Shown in pieces: positions 51,209 through 59,608 of a stretch of 64,000 nt of DNA. The position numbers and the translations under genes were made by a program. This stretch comes from Pseudomonas viridiflava (GTDB taxonomy: Bacteria; Pseudomonadota; Gammaproteobacteria; Pseudomonadales; Pseudomonadaceae): positions 806,001 through 870,000 of the forward strand of contig NZ_UWFA01000416.1 of NCBI RefSeq assembly GCF_900601905.1, read 5' to 3'. A model generated the notes under the pieces. It saw only the letters and a program-made list of their open reading frames with translations. It was not told the origin of the DNA and searched no databases. Numbering within the stretch: the stretch's first letter is position 1; each line of letters starts with the position of its first letter.

Positions 51209-52165
51209 TCAGCCAATCACTCGCGCATAAACTGATCTGTCGACATTGCCCCCAGACAGAATCACCCCCACCTTGCGCCCGCGCATCGCGTCACGTTCCT
51301 GAAGCAGGGCCGCCAGCGACGCCGCTCCGGCGCCTTCGGCCAGGTTGTGGGTGTCGGTGTAATAGATGCGCATGGCCTCGGCGATCTGCGCGTCACTGAC
51401 GGCTACGATCCGCGCCGCCCCGGCTGCATACACCGCAAATGCTTCGGGCACCGGCTTGCGTACTGCCAGGCCGTCAGCAAAGGTGTCGGCCGACACGGTC
51501 TCGCGCAGGGCTCCGGCCTCAAACGACAATCTGGCGGCGTCAGCCTCGGTAGACACCACCCCGACCACCTCGGTGTTCAGGCCCAACGCATCACGAGCGG
51601 CGATCACCGCGCAAATCCCCGAGCCACAACCGATCGGCACGTAAACGGTGTCCAGATCCGGCGCGGCGCAGAACAGTTCCAGCGCATAAGTGGCCACGCC
51701 TTTGACCAGCTCAACATGAAAAGGCGGTACCAGATAAAGCCCGTGGGCGTGCGCCAGACGTGCAGCTTCTTCACGGGCTTCATCGAAGTCGCGGCCGTAC
51801 TCAACCACTTCGCCGCCAAAACCGCGCATGGCGTTGTTCTTTTCTGAGGAGTTTCCGCGAGGCACCACAATCAACGCCCGCAAGCCCAACGCCCCGGCTG
51901 CCAGCGCCACGCTCTGGCCGTGATTGCCGCGGGTCGCACTGGCAATGCCTTGCACCTGCGGATGCTCGCGCTTGAGCCAATGCATGAAGGTGATCCCGCC
52001 ACGGATCTTGAACGCCCCGGTCGGGGTGTGGTTTTCATGCTTGACCCACACCTTGCAGCCCAGTCGCTCAGCCAGCAATGGCCAGGCGTATTGGGCCGTG
52101 GCCGGCATTACCTGATAGACCAGCCGAGCGGCCTGTTCGATGTCGTCGCGGGTCAGTCTGTGCAT
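51209..52165 (-). CDS. PLP-dependent threonine dehydratase-like enzyme
   Basis: Fold-II PLP enzyme of 318 residues, related to threonine/serine dehydratases and hydroxyaspartate enzymes. PLP lysine is Lys53 in PTGAFKIRGG; ASATRGNHGQSVALAA binds substrate; phosphate cup is PIGCGSGICAVIAA; C-terminal VILSGGNVD. The regulatory ACT domain of biosynthetic IlvA is missing, so it is a catabolic-type enzyme. ATG has GGAG upstream. Divergent from an AraC regulator that may control it. Confidence 0.9.
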   Translation of the reverse strand: MHRLTRDDIEQAARLVYQVMPATAQYAWPLLAERLGCKVWVKHENHTPTGAFKIRGGITFMHWLKREHPQVQGIASATRGNHGQSVALAAGALGLRALIVVPRGNSSEKNNAMRGFGGEVVEYGRDFDEAREEAARLAHAHGLYLVPPFHVELVKGVATYALELFCAAPDLDTVYVPIGCGSGICAVIAARDALGLNTEVVGVVSTEADAARLSFEAGALRETVSADTFADGLAVRKPVPEAFAVYAAGAARIVAVSDAQIAEAMRIYYTDTHNLAEGAGAASLAALLQERDAMRGRKVGVILSGGNVDRSVYARVIG

Positions 52166-52267
52166 GAAAGATCTCCAGAAATTTGCGCCAGTCTAGGGAC
52201 GCATCTGGCGGCTGGCTTTCAAAAAACTGACCTGACGTTTGCGCGATCTCTTCGCTACTATGGTGCC

Positions 52268-53080
52268 ATGAGCCCTCCTGATCGACTGCCTTCTGCACAT
52301 CAGCCTGAACCGGTCCGCCGGGTCGCGGCCGGCCCGTGGATGATCGAATTGCTGCCCGCCTGCGCCTATGCCACCCGCTATGTGCCGAGCCAGTCGGCAA
52401 TCGGTTTCGCCTTCGACAGCCAGCGCGGCCTGCACGCCATCGGCAGTGATCGGGTGTTGCCCTTTACGGCCATGCCCAAAAGCCTGGCGTTCGTCCCCGC
52501 AGGCTGCGACGTGCTGTCCGAATCCCAAGGTGGCGGCGAATACCTGAGGGTCGTGCGCACGGACGGCACGGCGCTGGCTGGAGATCGCGCCTTCAACAAC
52601 CGAATTGATCAACAGGCCACAAGCCTCGCCTCGCGCATGCGCAGCGCCCTGCTCCGGGTCTCGGCGGACGACGACTGGGAGGCCTGGGCGCACGCCCTCG
52701 CGCTACGGGCACACTGTCATCTGGCGCACGGAGATGCGAACGGTGGCTCGATCACCACGGTTCGGCTGCGTCTGCTCGATGAGTTTATTGATGCGGGCCT
52801 CGATGGGCCGATGGGGGTCAAGGCGATGGCGCAACTGCTGGGCTTGTCTGAAGGCTATTTCCTCCGTGCCTTCAAGACCACCACCGGACAAAGCCCCCAT
52901 GCTTACCTGATTGATCGACGCGTAAACAAGGCTCGTGCCTTGATGCGCGAAACCCGTGTCGGCCTGTCGGACATCGCCTTGGCCTGCGGCTTCAGCTCAC
53001 AGGCGCATATGGCAACGGTGTTCAGGCAGCGGCTCGGGGTGAGTCCGGGGCAGTTACGGCATTTGAGTCGCGATCATTAG
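52268..53080 (+). CDS. AraC-family transcriptional regulator
   Basis: Regulator of 270 residues. The C-terminal double HTH is clear: VKAMAQLLGLSEGYFLRAFKTTTGQSPHAYLIDRRVNKARALM in segments, then GLSDIALACGFSSQAHMATVFRQRLGVSPGQLR. The N-terminal domain is not recognisable as a cupin with certainty. Start ATG 52268 (MSPPDRLPSAHQ) is likely; the frame is open further upstream over the dehydratase start region. Divergent from the PLP dehydratase, 102 bases apart. Confidence 0.9.
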   Translation: MSPPDRLPSAHQPEPVRRVAAGPWMIELLPACAYATRYVPSQSAIGFAFDSQRGLHAIGSDRVLPFTAMPKSLAFVPAGCDVLSESQGGGEYLRVVRTDGTALAGDRAFNNRIDQQATSLASRMRSALLRVSADDDWEAWAHALALRAHCHLAHGDANGGSITTVRLRLLDEFIDAGLDGPMGVKAMAQLLGLSEGYFLRAFKTTTGQSPHAYLIDRRVNKARALMRETRVGLSDIALACGFSSQAHMATVFRQRLGVSPGQLRHLSRDH

Positions 53081-53148
53081 CCTACAGTGCAAGCCACCGA
53101 GCGTGATTGCTGATCAAGTGTGGTCTGGCTGACGGGGTCAGAACGCTG

Positions 53149-53173
53149 CTTTCCCGGCTAAAGCCGGTCACAC
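53149..53173 (-). repeat. Single REP element
   Basis: Degenerate copy of the REP unit seen as a pair at 21591-21680, with inner stem CCGGCT-AA-AGCCGG at 53154-53167 and a GTGTGACC head on the minus strand. It lies between the AraC and hydrolase genes, which converge here. Confidence 0.65.
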
Positions 53174-53204
53174 GAATGAGCAGATAGCTTGCTGCCAGGC
53201 ACGA

Positions 53205-54020
53205 TCATCCGCCCAGATTCCTGAGCACCGCCGCCACGATTGCCTCCGGGCAATCCTCTTGAACCAGATGGCCCGCGCCGGGGATGAGCGTGCACTCGCG
53301 ATCAGAAATCAGTCTGGCCAGGGCAAGTCCCTTGTCGTGGGGGATCCACTCGTCGTTCTGGCCCCAGAGCACACTCACCGAGCAGTCCAGGCGGGCGTAG
53401 AGCCCTTGCACCTCGTCCGTGTAACGTTGGTCCATCTGGGCAATTTGGCGGTAGAACGCGGGTTGGCCGACCTCGCCAAGCCACGGTGCGCTGTAGATAT
53501 CCAGCGCCTGCTCCGACAGGGGTTGGTGCGCCGAGGTTTGCAGGTAAGCGCGAAGCAGCGCGCGATGCATGTAGTCAGGCATGCCGGCGAACGCCGCTTC
53601 GTGCTGGCGCACATGCTGTACGAAAGGTGAACCCCAGGGTGCCAGCGCGACCGCATCAAATATAGTCAGCGAGGCATAACGCAGATCGTTCAGATACCAG
53701 GCCCGCAAGGCCGTGGCGCCGCCAAAATCATGGGCCAGAACATCGGGACGCTGCAGGCCCCACTCGGCGAACAACGCAGCAAGCACCTTGTTCTGCACCG
53801 CCAGGGAGACGTCCTGATCAGCACACATCTGGGACTGGCCATAGCCAACCAGATCAAAGTAATACACGGTCCTGCGATCGGTAAGGTGCGGCACTATCCT
53901 GCGCCAGACCTGAGATGAGAACGGCGTGCCATGAATCGCCACCAGCGCAGGACCACTTCCCGACTTGCCCCAGCGCACAGCGTTGCCATCGATGATCGTG
54001 GTATTGGGTAGATCAAGCAC
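53205..54020 (-). CDS. Alpha/beta hydrolase, haloalkane dehalogenase-like
   Basis: Hydrolase of 271 residues. Oxyanion HGTPFSSQVWRR, nucleophile elbow VLAHDFGGATALR with Asp in the nucleophile position (as in dehalogenases and epoxide hydrolases), acid WGQNDEWIP, and catalytic His in PGAGHLVQEDCPEAI. GTG start with GGGAGGTG 6 bases upstream. Substrate unknown. Its upstream region carries a hairpin and a 14-base tandem repeat. Confidence 0.88.
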   Translation of the reverse strand: MLDLPNTTIIDGNAVRWGKSGSGPALVAIHGTPFSSQVWRRIVPHLTDRRTVYYFDLVGYGQSQMCADQDVSLAVQNKVLAALFAEWGLQRPDVLAHDFGGATALRAWYLNDLRYASLTIFDAVALAPWGSPFVQHVRQHEAAFAGMPDYMHRALLRAYLQTSAHQPLSEQALDIYSAPWLGEVGQPAFYRQIAQMDQRYTDEVQGLYARLDCSVSVLWGQNDEWIPHDKGLALARLISDRECTLIPGAGHLVQEDCPEAIVAAVLRNLGG

Positions 54021-54050
54021 TTGGTCACCTCCCTTTGTCAGCCCGGGCCG

Positions 54051-54075
54051 CTGATTCCGCTCGAAGCGGAATCAG
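54051..54075. promoter_or_regulatory. Perfect 11-base stem-loop in hydrolase leader
   Basis: CTGATTCCGCT (54051-54061) pairs with AGCGGAATCAG (54065-54075) over a 3-base loop, about 30 bases upstream of the hydrolase GTG. On the plus strand it is followed by GCCTGCCTCTTTT, so it resembles an intrinsic terminator pointing right, but no rightward gene precedes it. In the hydrolase mRNA it would form a leader stem. Confidence 0.45.
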
Positions 54076-54080
54076 GCCTG

Positions 54081-54134
54081 CCTCTTTTAACTGCTTCTTT
54101 GTAACTGCCTGTTTGTAACTGCCTCTTTGTACTG
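54081..54134. repeat. 14-bp tandem repeat, four copies
   Basis: Unit CCTCTTTGTAACTG repeated four times with small changes: copies at 54081-54093 (13 bases), 54094-54107, 54108-54121 and 54122-54134 (13 bases). It lies upstream of the hydrolase, outside any gene. Such repeats can change copy number by slippage. Confidence 0.75.
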
Positions 54135-54380
54135 AAGAAGAGCGCCTCAAACAAGCCGATGTCCTGACGTGCTGGAGCGCTCAACTGTGCCGTAGAGATG
54201 GCCACGCGCGGTGGTCGCACCGCTCAGAACTGCCTGATGCCGCAGCCGCGAGGCAGGCGCTGAGCCAGGGGTGGTCGCTCGTCGAAAAAACCATGGGATA
54301 ACCTCAAGTGATGGCTCTGCGCAATCACTGCAAGCGTTTACAATTGTGCCCCCATTTGTAAATGAGACAGGTCGGCCTTT

Positions 54381-55559
54381 ATGGCGCTCGATCCACCTAC
54401 ACTGCTGATTCTGAGTATTGCCCTTGCCGCAGCCGCGTCCTCGTACCTGGCAATCGAATGGCGCAGCGTCCGCGAGCCCTCGCTGCTGTTCTGGAGCGCA
54501 GGCTTCGCGACCATCACGTTGGGCTGCACCCTTTCCCTGCTGCGCATGAACGGACTGTTGCTGATCGGTATCTGGTTTGCCAACGGCCTGCTGGTGACGG
54601 CGCACTGGTTGTTTCTGCTCGGTGTGGCACGTTTTACTCAGACGCGCCTGTCCCGCGCCTGGTATCTGATTTTTGTCGTCTGGCTGTTGCTACTGCTGTT
54701 GCCCAACGATCAGGTCTGGCCCAAGGTCATGCTCGTCGCCAATTCGCTGCTGGTGGCGGCCGTGACTCTCAGAGCCAGCTTCTTGCTGCGCCCTCACGGG
54801 CGATCACTGAGCGTTGGTGCGGTGCAATTGCGCTACGTGCTGCTTGGCCACGGCGTGTTCTACGTTGCCAAGGCAGTACCGGCGCTGGTGCCTGGCACGC
54901 TGATTGACCTGGCGGCCTTTCGCGGCGAAATCATCCAGATTTCGCTGGTCGAGGGTGCCATGGCGATCATGCTCATTGCGCTGTCGATGACCGGCACCGA
55001 GCGCTATCGGCGCGAGAAGCGCATCGAACGACTGGCTGCCCGTGACCCACTGACCGGCCTGTACAACCGCCGCGCGCTGGATCTACGCGCGCCACGCCTG
55101 CTGGAAAAGGTATCGTGCGCTCAACCAGGCGCGCTGCTGCTGATTGATATCGACAACTTCAAGCTGGTCAACGACCTGTATGGCCATACGGCGGGTGATC
55201 GCTTGCTGGTGACGCTGAGTGCCATGGTTCGCTCGGTACTGCCCGAAGGCGCGCTGACCGCTCGACTGGGCGGTGATGAGTTTGTCATCATGCTGGCCAA
55301 CACCTCCCGGGAAGCCGTTGTCGAGCTGGGAAACACCCTGCGCGACCTCTTCAACCAAGCCGCTTCGCAATCGTTCGTCACCCCCGAACCTGTCACCCTG
55401 AGCATCGGCGCCAACCTGTATGACCAACCCCCTCCCAGCCTTACGGCACTGATTGAACAAGGGGATACGGCGCTTTATGAATCCAAGCGTGGTGGCCGCG
55501 ACAGCATTCGACTGATTGATCAGACACGTGCCTGCGCCGAGTCACCGGCAAGCCTATGA
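54381..55559 (+). CDS. Membrane diguanylate cyclase (GGDEF)
   Basis: Inner-membrane diguanylate cyclase of 392 residues. About six helices span residues 1-205 with no recognised sensor domain, then a GGDEF domain from about 220: DPLTGLYNRRALD, LLLIDIDNFKLVNDLYGHTAGD and the active RLGGDEFVIML. No RxxD inhibitory site precedes the motif. It makes c-di-GMP, so it is likely catalytically active. It stands alone; the following genes are separated by 190 bases. Confidence 0.92.
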   Translation: MALDPPTLLILSIALAAAASSYLAIEWRSVREPSLLFWSAGFATITLGCTLSLLRMNGLLLIGIWFANGLLVTAHWLFLLGVARFTQTRLSRAWYLIFVVWLLLLLLPNDQVWPKVMLVANSLLVAAVTLRASFLLRPHGRSLSVGAVQLRYVLLGHGVFYVAKAVPALVPGTLIDLAAFRGEIIQISLVEGAMAIMLIALSMTGTERYRREKRIERLAARDPLTGLYNRRALDLRAPRLLEKVSCAQPGALLLIDIDNFKLVNDLYGHTAGDRLLVTLSAMVRSVLPEGALTARLGGDEFVIMLANTSREAVVELGNTLRDLFNQAASQSFVTPEPVTLSIGANLYDQPPPSLTALIEQGDTALYESKRGGRDSIRLIDQTRACAESPASL

Positions 55560-55751
55560 CGCTTTTTGCCCTTGCAGGCGGGAAACCGAACCCGAGCGCT
55601 TGCAACACATTTGGATACCTTTAGGTAGCAAATACAGTGAACTAAGGCTCTGCCATCGCGTTCCTTTGCAATGCGCTGTCAACGCGATCCAGGACAGACC
55701 CGAGCATCCGCGCGGGTTTCAACCCGGGTCGCCGAACGATAAGGAGCCGCC

Positions 55752-56189
55752 GTGACTGTTACCACCCACCCCGTTTACCGAAGTACTCCAGGCCCGCTGC
55801 ACGGGATTCTGCTTGCCGGGACCGTGCCTTTGTTTCTCGGCGGCCTGCTGAGCGACATCGCCTACTACCAGAGCTACCAGATTCAATGGAGCAACTTTGC
55901 TGCCTGGCTGATTGCCGGTGGCTTGTTGTCCTGCGGCCTGGCCCTGGTGTTTGCCCTGGTGAACCTGATCCGCGCGCCGCAGAAGTCAGGGCGACCGGTT
56001 ATGTATTTCGTTCTACTGCTGATTACCTGGGTACTCGGCCTGATCAATGCATTCGAGCATGCAAAAGACGCCTGGGCCGTCATGCCGTCGGGCCTGGTGC
56101 TGTCGGTGATCGTAACCGCGCTCGCCATCGTCGCGGCCTGGATGGGTTTGAGCAACCTCAGCAATCAGCGTACTGGAGGTGCCGAATGA
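55752..56189 (+). CDS. DUF2231-type membrane protein
   Basis: Inner-membrane protein of 145 residues with four helices. PGPLHGILLAGTVPLFLGGLLSDI in segments, WSNFAAWLIAGGLLSCGLAL and the C-terminal SVIVTALAIVAAWMG match the DUF2231 pattern. Start GTG with AAGGAG 6 bases upstream. It overlaps the sorbosone dehydrogenase-like gene (ATGA), and the two are commonly paired in proteobacteria, so it may be its membrane partner. Confidence 0.86.
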   Translation: MTVTTHPVYRSTPGPLHGILLAGTVPLFLGGLLSDIAYYQSYQIQWSNFAAWLIAGGLLSCGLALVFALVNLIRAPQKSGRPVMYFVLLLITWVLGLINAFEHAKDAWAVMPSGLVLSVIVTALAIVAAWMGLSNLSNQRTGGAE

Positions 56190-57478
56190 GATATCCCGGC
56201 GCACTGACCGTTTTAAGCGTGGCGCTGCTGTTAAGCGCCTGTGGTGGCGAAGCCGACAGCACCCAGGCTCGCGGCCCTGACCCGAAATTGCCGGAACCGC
56301 AACGCGGCCTGCTGCCCAGCATGAAGATTGCTGAACCTGCACTGTGGGGCGATCAGAAGCCTACCGTGCCAGAAGGCTTCAGCATTACGGCGATTGCCAC
56401 TGACCTGAATATTCCGCGTCAGACCCTGGTTCTGCCCAACGGCGACATTCTGATTGCCGAAGGCCGTGGAGGCAGCGCTGCGAAGCTCAAACCCAAAGAT
56501 GTGATCGCCAGTTACATCAAGGCTAAGGGCAACACTCAAGTGAAAGGCGGCAATCGGCTGACCTTGCTACGTGACGCTGACGGCGACGGCACCTACGAGC
56601 TCAAGACCGTTTTCGCCGACAACCTGAACGCGCCCTACGGCCTGGCATTTGCCGACGGCAAACTGTACGTCGCCAATCAGGATGCGCTGGTGCGTTTCGA
56701 TTATGAAGAGGGCCAAACCAAAGCCAGCGGCGCACCGACCAGGATCACTGACCTGCCTGCGGCCATCAACCATCACTGGACCAAGGCGCTGACCATCAGC
56801 CCGGATGGACGCTCGCTGTTCGTCGGTATCGGCTCCAACAGCAACGTGACCGAGCGCGGCATGGAAGTCGAGATCGATCGGGCCATGGTCTGGCAGATCG
56901 ACGCCGAAACCGGTGCTCACAAGCCTTACGCAACCGGCTTGCGCAACCCGACGGCGCTGACGATCCAGCCAGAAACCGGCCAGCTATGGACCGTGGTCAA
57001 TGAGCGCGACGAATTGGGTCCGGATCTGGTCCCCGACTATCTGACGTCAGTGCGCGAAGGCGCGTTTTATGGCTGGCCGTACAGCTACTGGGGCCAGAAC
57101 GTGGACATCCGGGCGCAACCGCAGAACCCGGCCAAAGTCGCCGCCGCGATCAAACCCGATTACAGCCTGGGCTCTCACGTCGCTGCGCTGGGCGTGGACT
57201 TCTCCATCCCGGCCATGGGCGACAAATTTGCCAATGGTGCGTTTGTCGGCGAGCACGGCAGCTGGAACCGGGACAACCCAGTGGGCTACAAGGTGATCTT
57301 CGTGCCATTTACTGACGGCCGCCCGGCGGGTGAGCCGGTAGACTTCGCGACCGGCTTTAGGGGCACCGATGGCAAGACGCGTGGCCGACCTGTCGGCGTG
57401 ACGGTTGACCCTCGGGGCGCGCTGATCATCGCCGACGACCTGGCGAATACAGTGTGGAGAGTGACGCGTAATCGCTAA
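56186..57478 (+). CDS. L-sorbosone dehydrogenase-like PQQ-type beta-propeller lipoprotein
   Basis: Periplasmic lipoprotein of 430 residues. Lipobox LLLSACGG (Cys near 19). The six-bladed propeller resembles soluble PQQ glucose/sorbosone dehydrogenases: PNGDILIAEGRGG, LRDADGDGTYELKTVFADNL, GLAFADGKLYVANQDALVRF, GLRNPTALTIQPETGQLWTV, NERDELGPDLVPDYL and WPYSYWG. It may oxidise a sugar with PQQ, but many such proteins have no known substrate. The ATG overlaps the stop of the DUF2231 gene. Confidence 0.88.
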   Translation: MRYPGALTVLSVALLLSACGGEADSTQARGPDPKLPEPQRGLLPSMKIAEPALWGDQKPTVPEGFSITAIATDLNIPRQTLVLPNGDILIAEGRGGSAAKLKPKDVIASYIKAKGNTQVKGGNRLTLLRDADGDGTYELKTVFADNLNAPYGLAFADGKLYVANQDALVRFDYEEGQTKASGAPTRITDLPAAINHHWTKALTISPDGRSLFVGIGSNSNVTERGMEVEIDRAMVWQIDAETGAHKPYATGLRNPTALTIQPETGQLWTVVNERDELGPDLVPDYLTSVREGAFYGWPYSYWGQNVDIRAQPQNPAKVAAAIKPDYSLGSHVAALGVDFSIPAMGDKFANGAFVGEHGSWNRDNPVGYKVIFVPFTDGRPAGEPVDFATGFRGTDGKTRGRPVGVTVDPRGALIIADDLANTVWRVTRNR

Positions 57479-57545
57479 GCGCTGACGGAATTCCGCCGTT
57501 TCTCGCGTGGTGCTCTTAGCGGGCGCTGCGCAGAGGCGGCAGGTT

Positions 57546-57875
57546 TCAATCCACCACAAACAGTTTCGCGCCAATGGCAGTAAACGAGCGGTGCCCTTGC
57601 GCGTCAGTGCCGACCTGATAGCTCATCCCGGGAGTCAGCACGAACTGACGACCATCTTCCAGTTCAGTGTGCAACTCGCCTTCCAGGCACAACAGCACAT
57701 GACCTCTCCAGCACCAGTGATCAGCCAGATAGCCGGCGCTGTATTCCACCATTCGCACCCGCGTGGTGCCGAACTGACACGTCCGCCAATAGGCCGTGCC
57801 GGTCTCGCCCGCATGCTCGACCGGCTCGATTGCCGACCAGTCAGTGGTACCAAATGCGACGCCTGTCAGATCCAT
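57546..57875 (-). CDS. DHCW-motif cupin-fold protein
   Basis: Small single-cupin protein of 109 residues of the DHCW family. DHWCWRGHVLLCLEGELHTEL contains the D-H-x-C-W type motif and metal-type histidines, and the second cupin part is QFVLTPGMSYQVGTDAQGHRS. Function unknown. Leftward, convergent with the sorbosone dehydrogenase-like gene. Confidence 0.85.
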   Translation of the reverse strand: MDLTGVAFGTTDWSAIEPVEHAGETGTAYWRTCQFGTTRVRMVEYSAGYLADHWCWRGHVLLCLEGELHTELEDGRQFVLTPGMSYQVGTDAQGHRSFTAIGAKLFVVD

Positions 57876-57968
57876 GATTGCTATCCAAATGTGGGGAAAG
57901 CGGACAGTACCAAGCTGAAAATAAAGCCAACAGACACAGATCCCCTGCTTTCCCGGGATACAGCGAGG

Positions 57969-58391
57969 TCAGGCCAGAGCCGCAACGGCATCGATTTCAA
58001 TCTGCATCCCGCTCAACGCCAGGCAAGGCACCGGAATCAACGTACAGACCGGCTTCATGCCACTCCCCCACGCCGCATCAAGGGCCTCGACCCAGCTGCA
58101 TAGTTTGGCCTGGTCATGGTCGACGATCAGCAACGTGAGCTTGAACACATCGGCATAACCGGCGCCACTGGATGCCAGCGCCGTCCCAAGATTGGCCAGC
58201 GCCTGCCGCGCCTGCTCGGCGAAATCAGGTGAAAGCTGCCCCTGAGCATCTTCACCTCCCTGCCCGGCCACAAACAAAAGCCGCGCGTGGGGCTGCAACT
58301 CAGCCACGTGGGAATAGCCGTTAGGGCTCGGATCGTAAAGACCTTGGGGGTTGGAGAGCTGAAATGCGGTTGCGCGAATGGATTCGGTCAT
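57969..58391 (-). CDS. RidA-family (YjgF/YER057c/UK114) protein
   Basis: RidA superfamily protein of 140 residues. Features: VAGQGGEDAQGQLSPDFAEQ, NLGTALASSGAGYADVFKLTLLI, and C-terminal PVCTLIPVPCLALSGMQIEIDAVA. The key arginine of true imine deaminases, usually in a R-x-x-V segment before V-CLA, is replaced here (KPVCTLIPV), so deaminase activity is doubtful. Divergent from the dusA fragment. Confidence 0.87.
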   Translation of the reverse strand: MTESIRATAFQLSNPQGLYDPSPNGYSHVAELQPHARLLFVAGQGGEDAQGQLSPDFAEQARQALANLGTALASSGAGYADVFKLTLLIVDHDQAKLCSWVEALDAAWGSGMKPVCTLIPVPCLALSGMQIEIDAVAALA

Positions 58392-58620
58392 GGGGATGCT
58401 CCAAGTGAAAGAGCGGGCAGTGTCAGACCTTGGGTTAGGTTGAGGTCAAGGGGGTTTGGAAGATGAGATGCCATTGCCTAGCGCGTCGGCCTTACGTACT
58501 TGATAGACTTGCACGCCTCATCGACTTCAGCGCATCAAGCCGGTGATCAGGCCTCAGTGAGTTGCCGTAGCAACCACATAGAACCACCACCTGCAAATGA
58601 TACAAAGTACGCGGACCGAA

Positions 58621-58734
58621 ATGCACACTAAAGCTGCTTCAAACCCTTCAAATACAAGCCCCGAGCCCTCCCGCCGCTTCTCCGTCGCGCCGATGATGGA
58701 TTGGAAGGATTATTCGCTACAGGCCCATAGATGA
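58621..58734 (+). pseudogene. dusA: dusA N-terminal fragment, cut by integration
   Basis: The first 28 codons (58621-58704) encode the start of tRNA-dihydrouridine synthase A, ending in RRFSVAPMMDW, the highly conserved entry motif that in intact DusA continues with TD-HCR. Here it runs instead into KDYSLQAHR and a stop at 58732-58734, so homology ends after Trp codon 58702-58704. A family of integrases is known to insert prophages and islands at this 5' site of dusA. The rest of dusA should lie at the far end of the element, outside the window. The native dusA promoter lies in 58392-58620. Confidence 0.88.
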
Positions 58735-59218
58735 AGGCTTACAAGCCCACCACACATTTTCCGTACCACTTTTGTACCACCAGCACCCTAATAATCGAAG
58801 AAGCCAGTTATGATAGCGTCGCAGCGCGATCTACTTTTGGTCGCGCTTGACTTCCTTCTTTGGCTTAGTCAAGATTCCTAACACGCCTTGATGGTTATCC
58901 CTCGGGGCACCAGCACAATGAAGAAAGGCCTTGATTATCAAGGCCTTTTTTTTCGCCTGGCGTAATTGTGGCGTAATGGGCGGGCGCAATATTTGAATTG
59001 GACCGAAGTGTCGAGCTGATAAAGATGGCAAATGCCGCGCACCTTGCTACGAGGAATGGGTGATTCGGGGCCATGACTTATTGCCATTTTTTTGGCGCGG
59101 GCTTCACGCGGCTCCTAGCTACCGTTTTTTGGCGGAAGGATCTTGTCACACTGGGCCGAGAGAAAGTCGGCACCACGCATTAGCGCTGCTATTTCGACAA
59201 ATCATGGTAGGTATCAAC
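58735..59218. other. Non-coding entry region of the element
   Basis: About 480 bases without a gene. It holds a GCGCGA / TCGCGC stem at 58824-58846, a strong terminator at 58924-58953 and a TGGCGTAAT direct repeat near 58959-58978. A short minus-strand frame across the terminator (58831-59031) is rejected as coding. Confidence 0.55.
58924..58953 (+). terminator. Strong intrinsic terminator behind the dusA junction
   Basis: Perfect 12-base stem, AAAGGCCTTGAT (58924-58935) and its complement (58937-58948) around a single T, followed by five more T. It lies 190 bases beyond the truncated dusA frame and would stop transcripts entering from the dusA promoter, insulating the element. Confidence 0.85.
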
Positions 59219-59608
59219 ATGAGCGAACACATCAAGGAACAGATTTTTGCCAAAGCTGTAGATTCAGGTGGCAGGCTACGGGTAAAAAGCGCTCTCAATC
59301 CCATTCTGTGGTTGTGTGCACTAGTATCAATCCCCACATTAGCCTCTGGAGCGTGGAATCCATCACAACCGAGCTGGGTGTCAATTGTTGGCTGCGCGCC
59401 AATAGTCGTTGCAATGTTCGGCTTCTTATTTCTTCTTTTTTTTGACCGTGACAAACTTCAGTCGGAAGATTTTCAGCTTAAGAAACGTACAATAGAACTA
59501 GCCCAGCAGAAAGGGGAAACGCGCCCCTCAGCAGTTGACGACCTACTTACTGAAAGCAACCCAGACCTCAGAACACTGGGTGGCAATCATCAAGGGAGAG
59601 ACCAATGA
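59219..59608 (+). CDS. Small two-helix membrane protein of unknown function (129 aa)
   Basis: Not recognised. From ATG 59219 (MSEHIKEQIFAKAVDSGG): a hydrophilic N-terminus of about 30 residues, two membrane helices (LNPILWLCALVSIPTLASG and IVGCAPIVVAMFGFLFLLFF), then a charged cytoplasmic tail DRDKLQSEDFQLKKRTIELA to the end. GGTAGG lies upstream. Its stop overlaps the start of the next gene by four bases (ATGA), so both are made together. It belongs to the element. The layout of a membrane anchor with soluble partner recalls small defence or toxin modules, but this is only inference. Confidence 0.75.
   Translation: MSEHIKEQIFAKAVDSGGRLRVKSALNPILWLCALVSIPTLASGAWNPSQPSWVSIVGCAPIVVAMFGFLFLLFFDRDKLQSEDFQLKKRTIELAQQKGETRPSAVDDLLTESNPDLRTLGGNHQGRDQ

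Larger units (their letters stand above)
54021..54380. other. Intergenic region with hairpin and tandem repeat
   Basis: About 360 bases between the leftward hydrolase and the rightward diguanylate cyclase. It contains a perfect hairpin (54051-54075), a 14-base tandem repeat (54081-54134) and otherwise nothing recognisable. Both promoters must be here. Confidence 0.5.

Noticed and set aside
58831..59031. 66-codon minus-strand frame in the island entry region
   Set aside because: It runs through a perfect terminator hairpin, has no ribosome site and no similarity.
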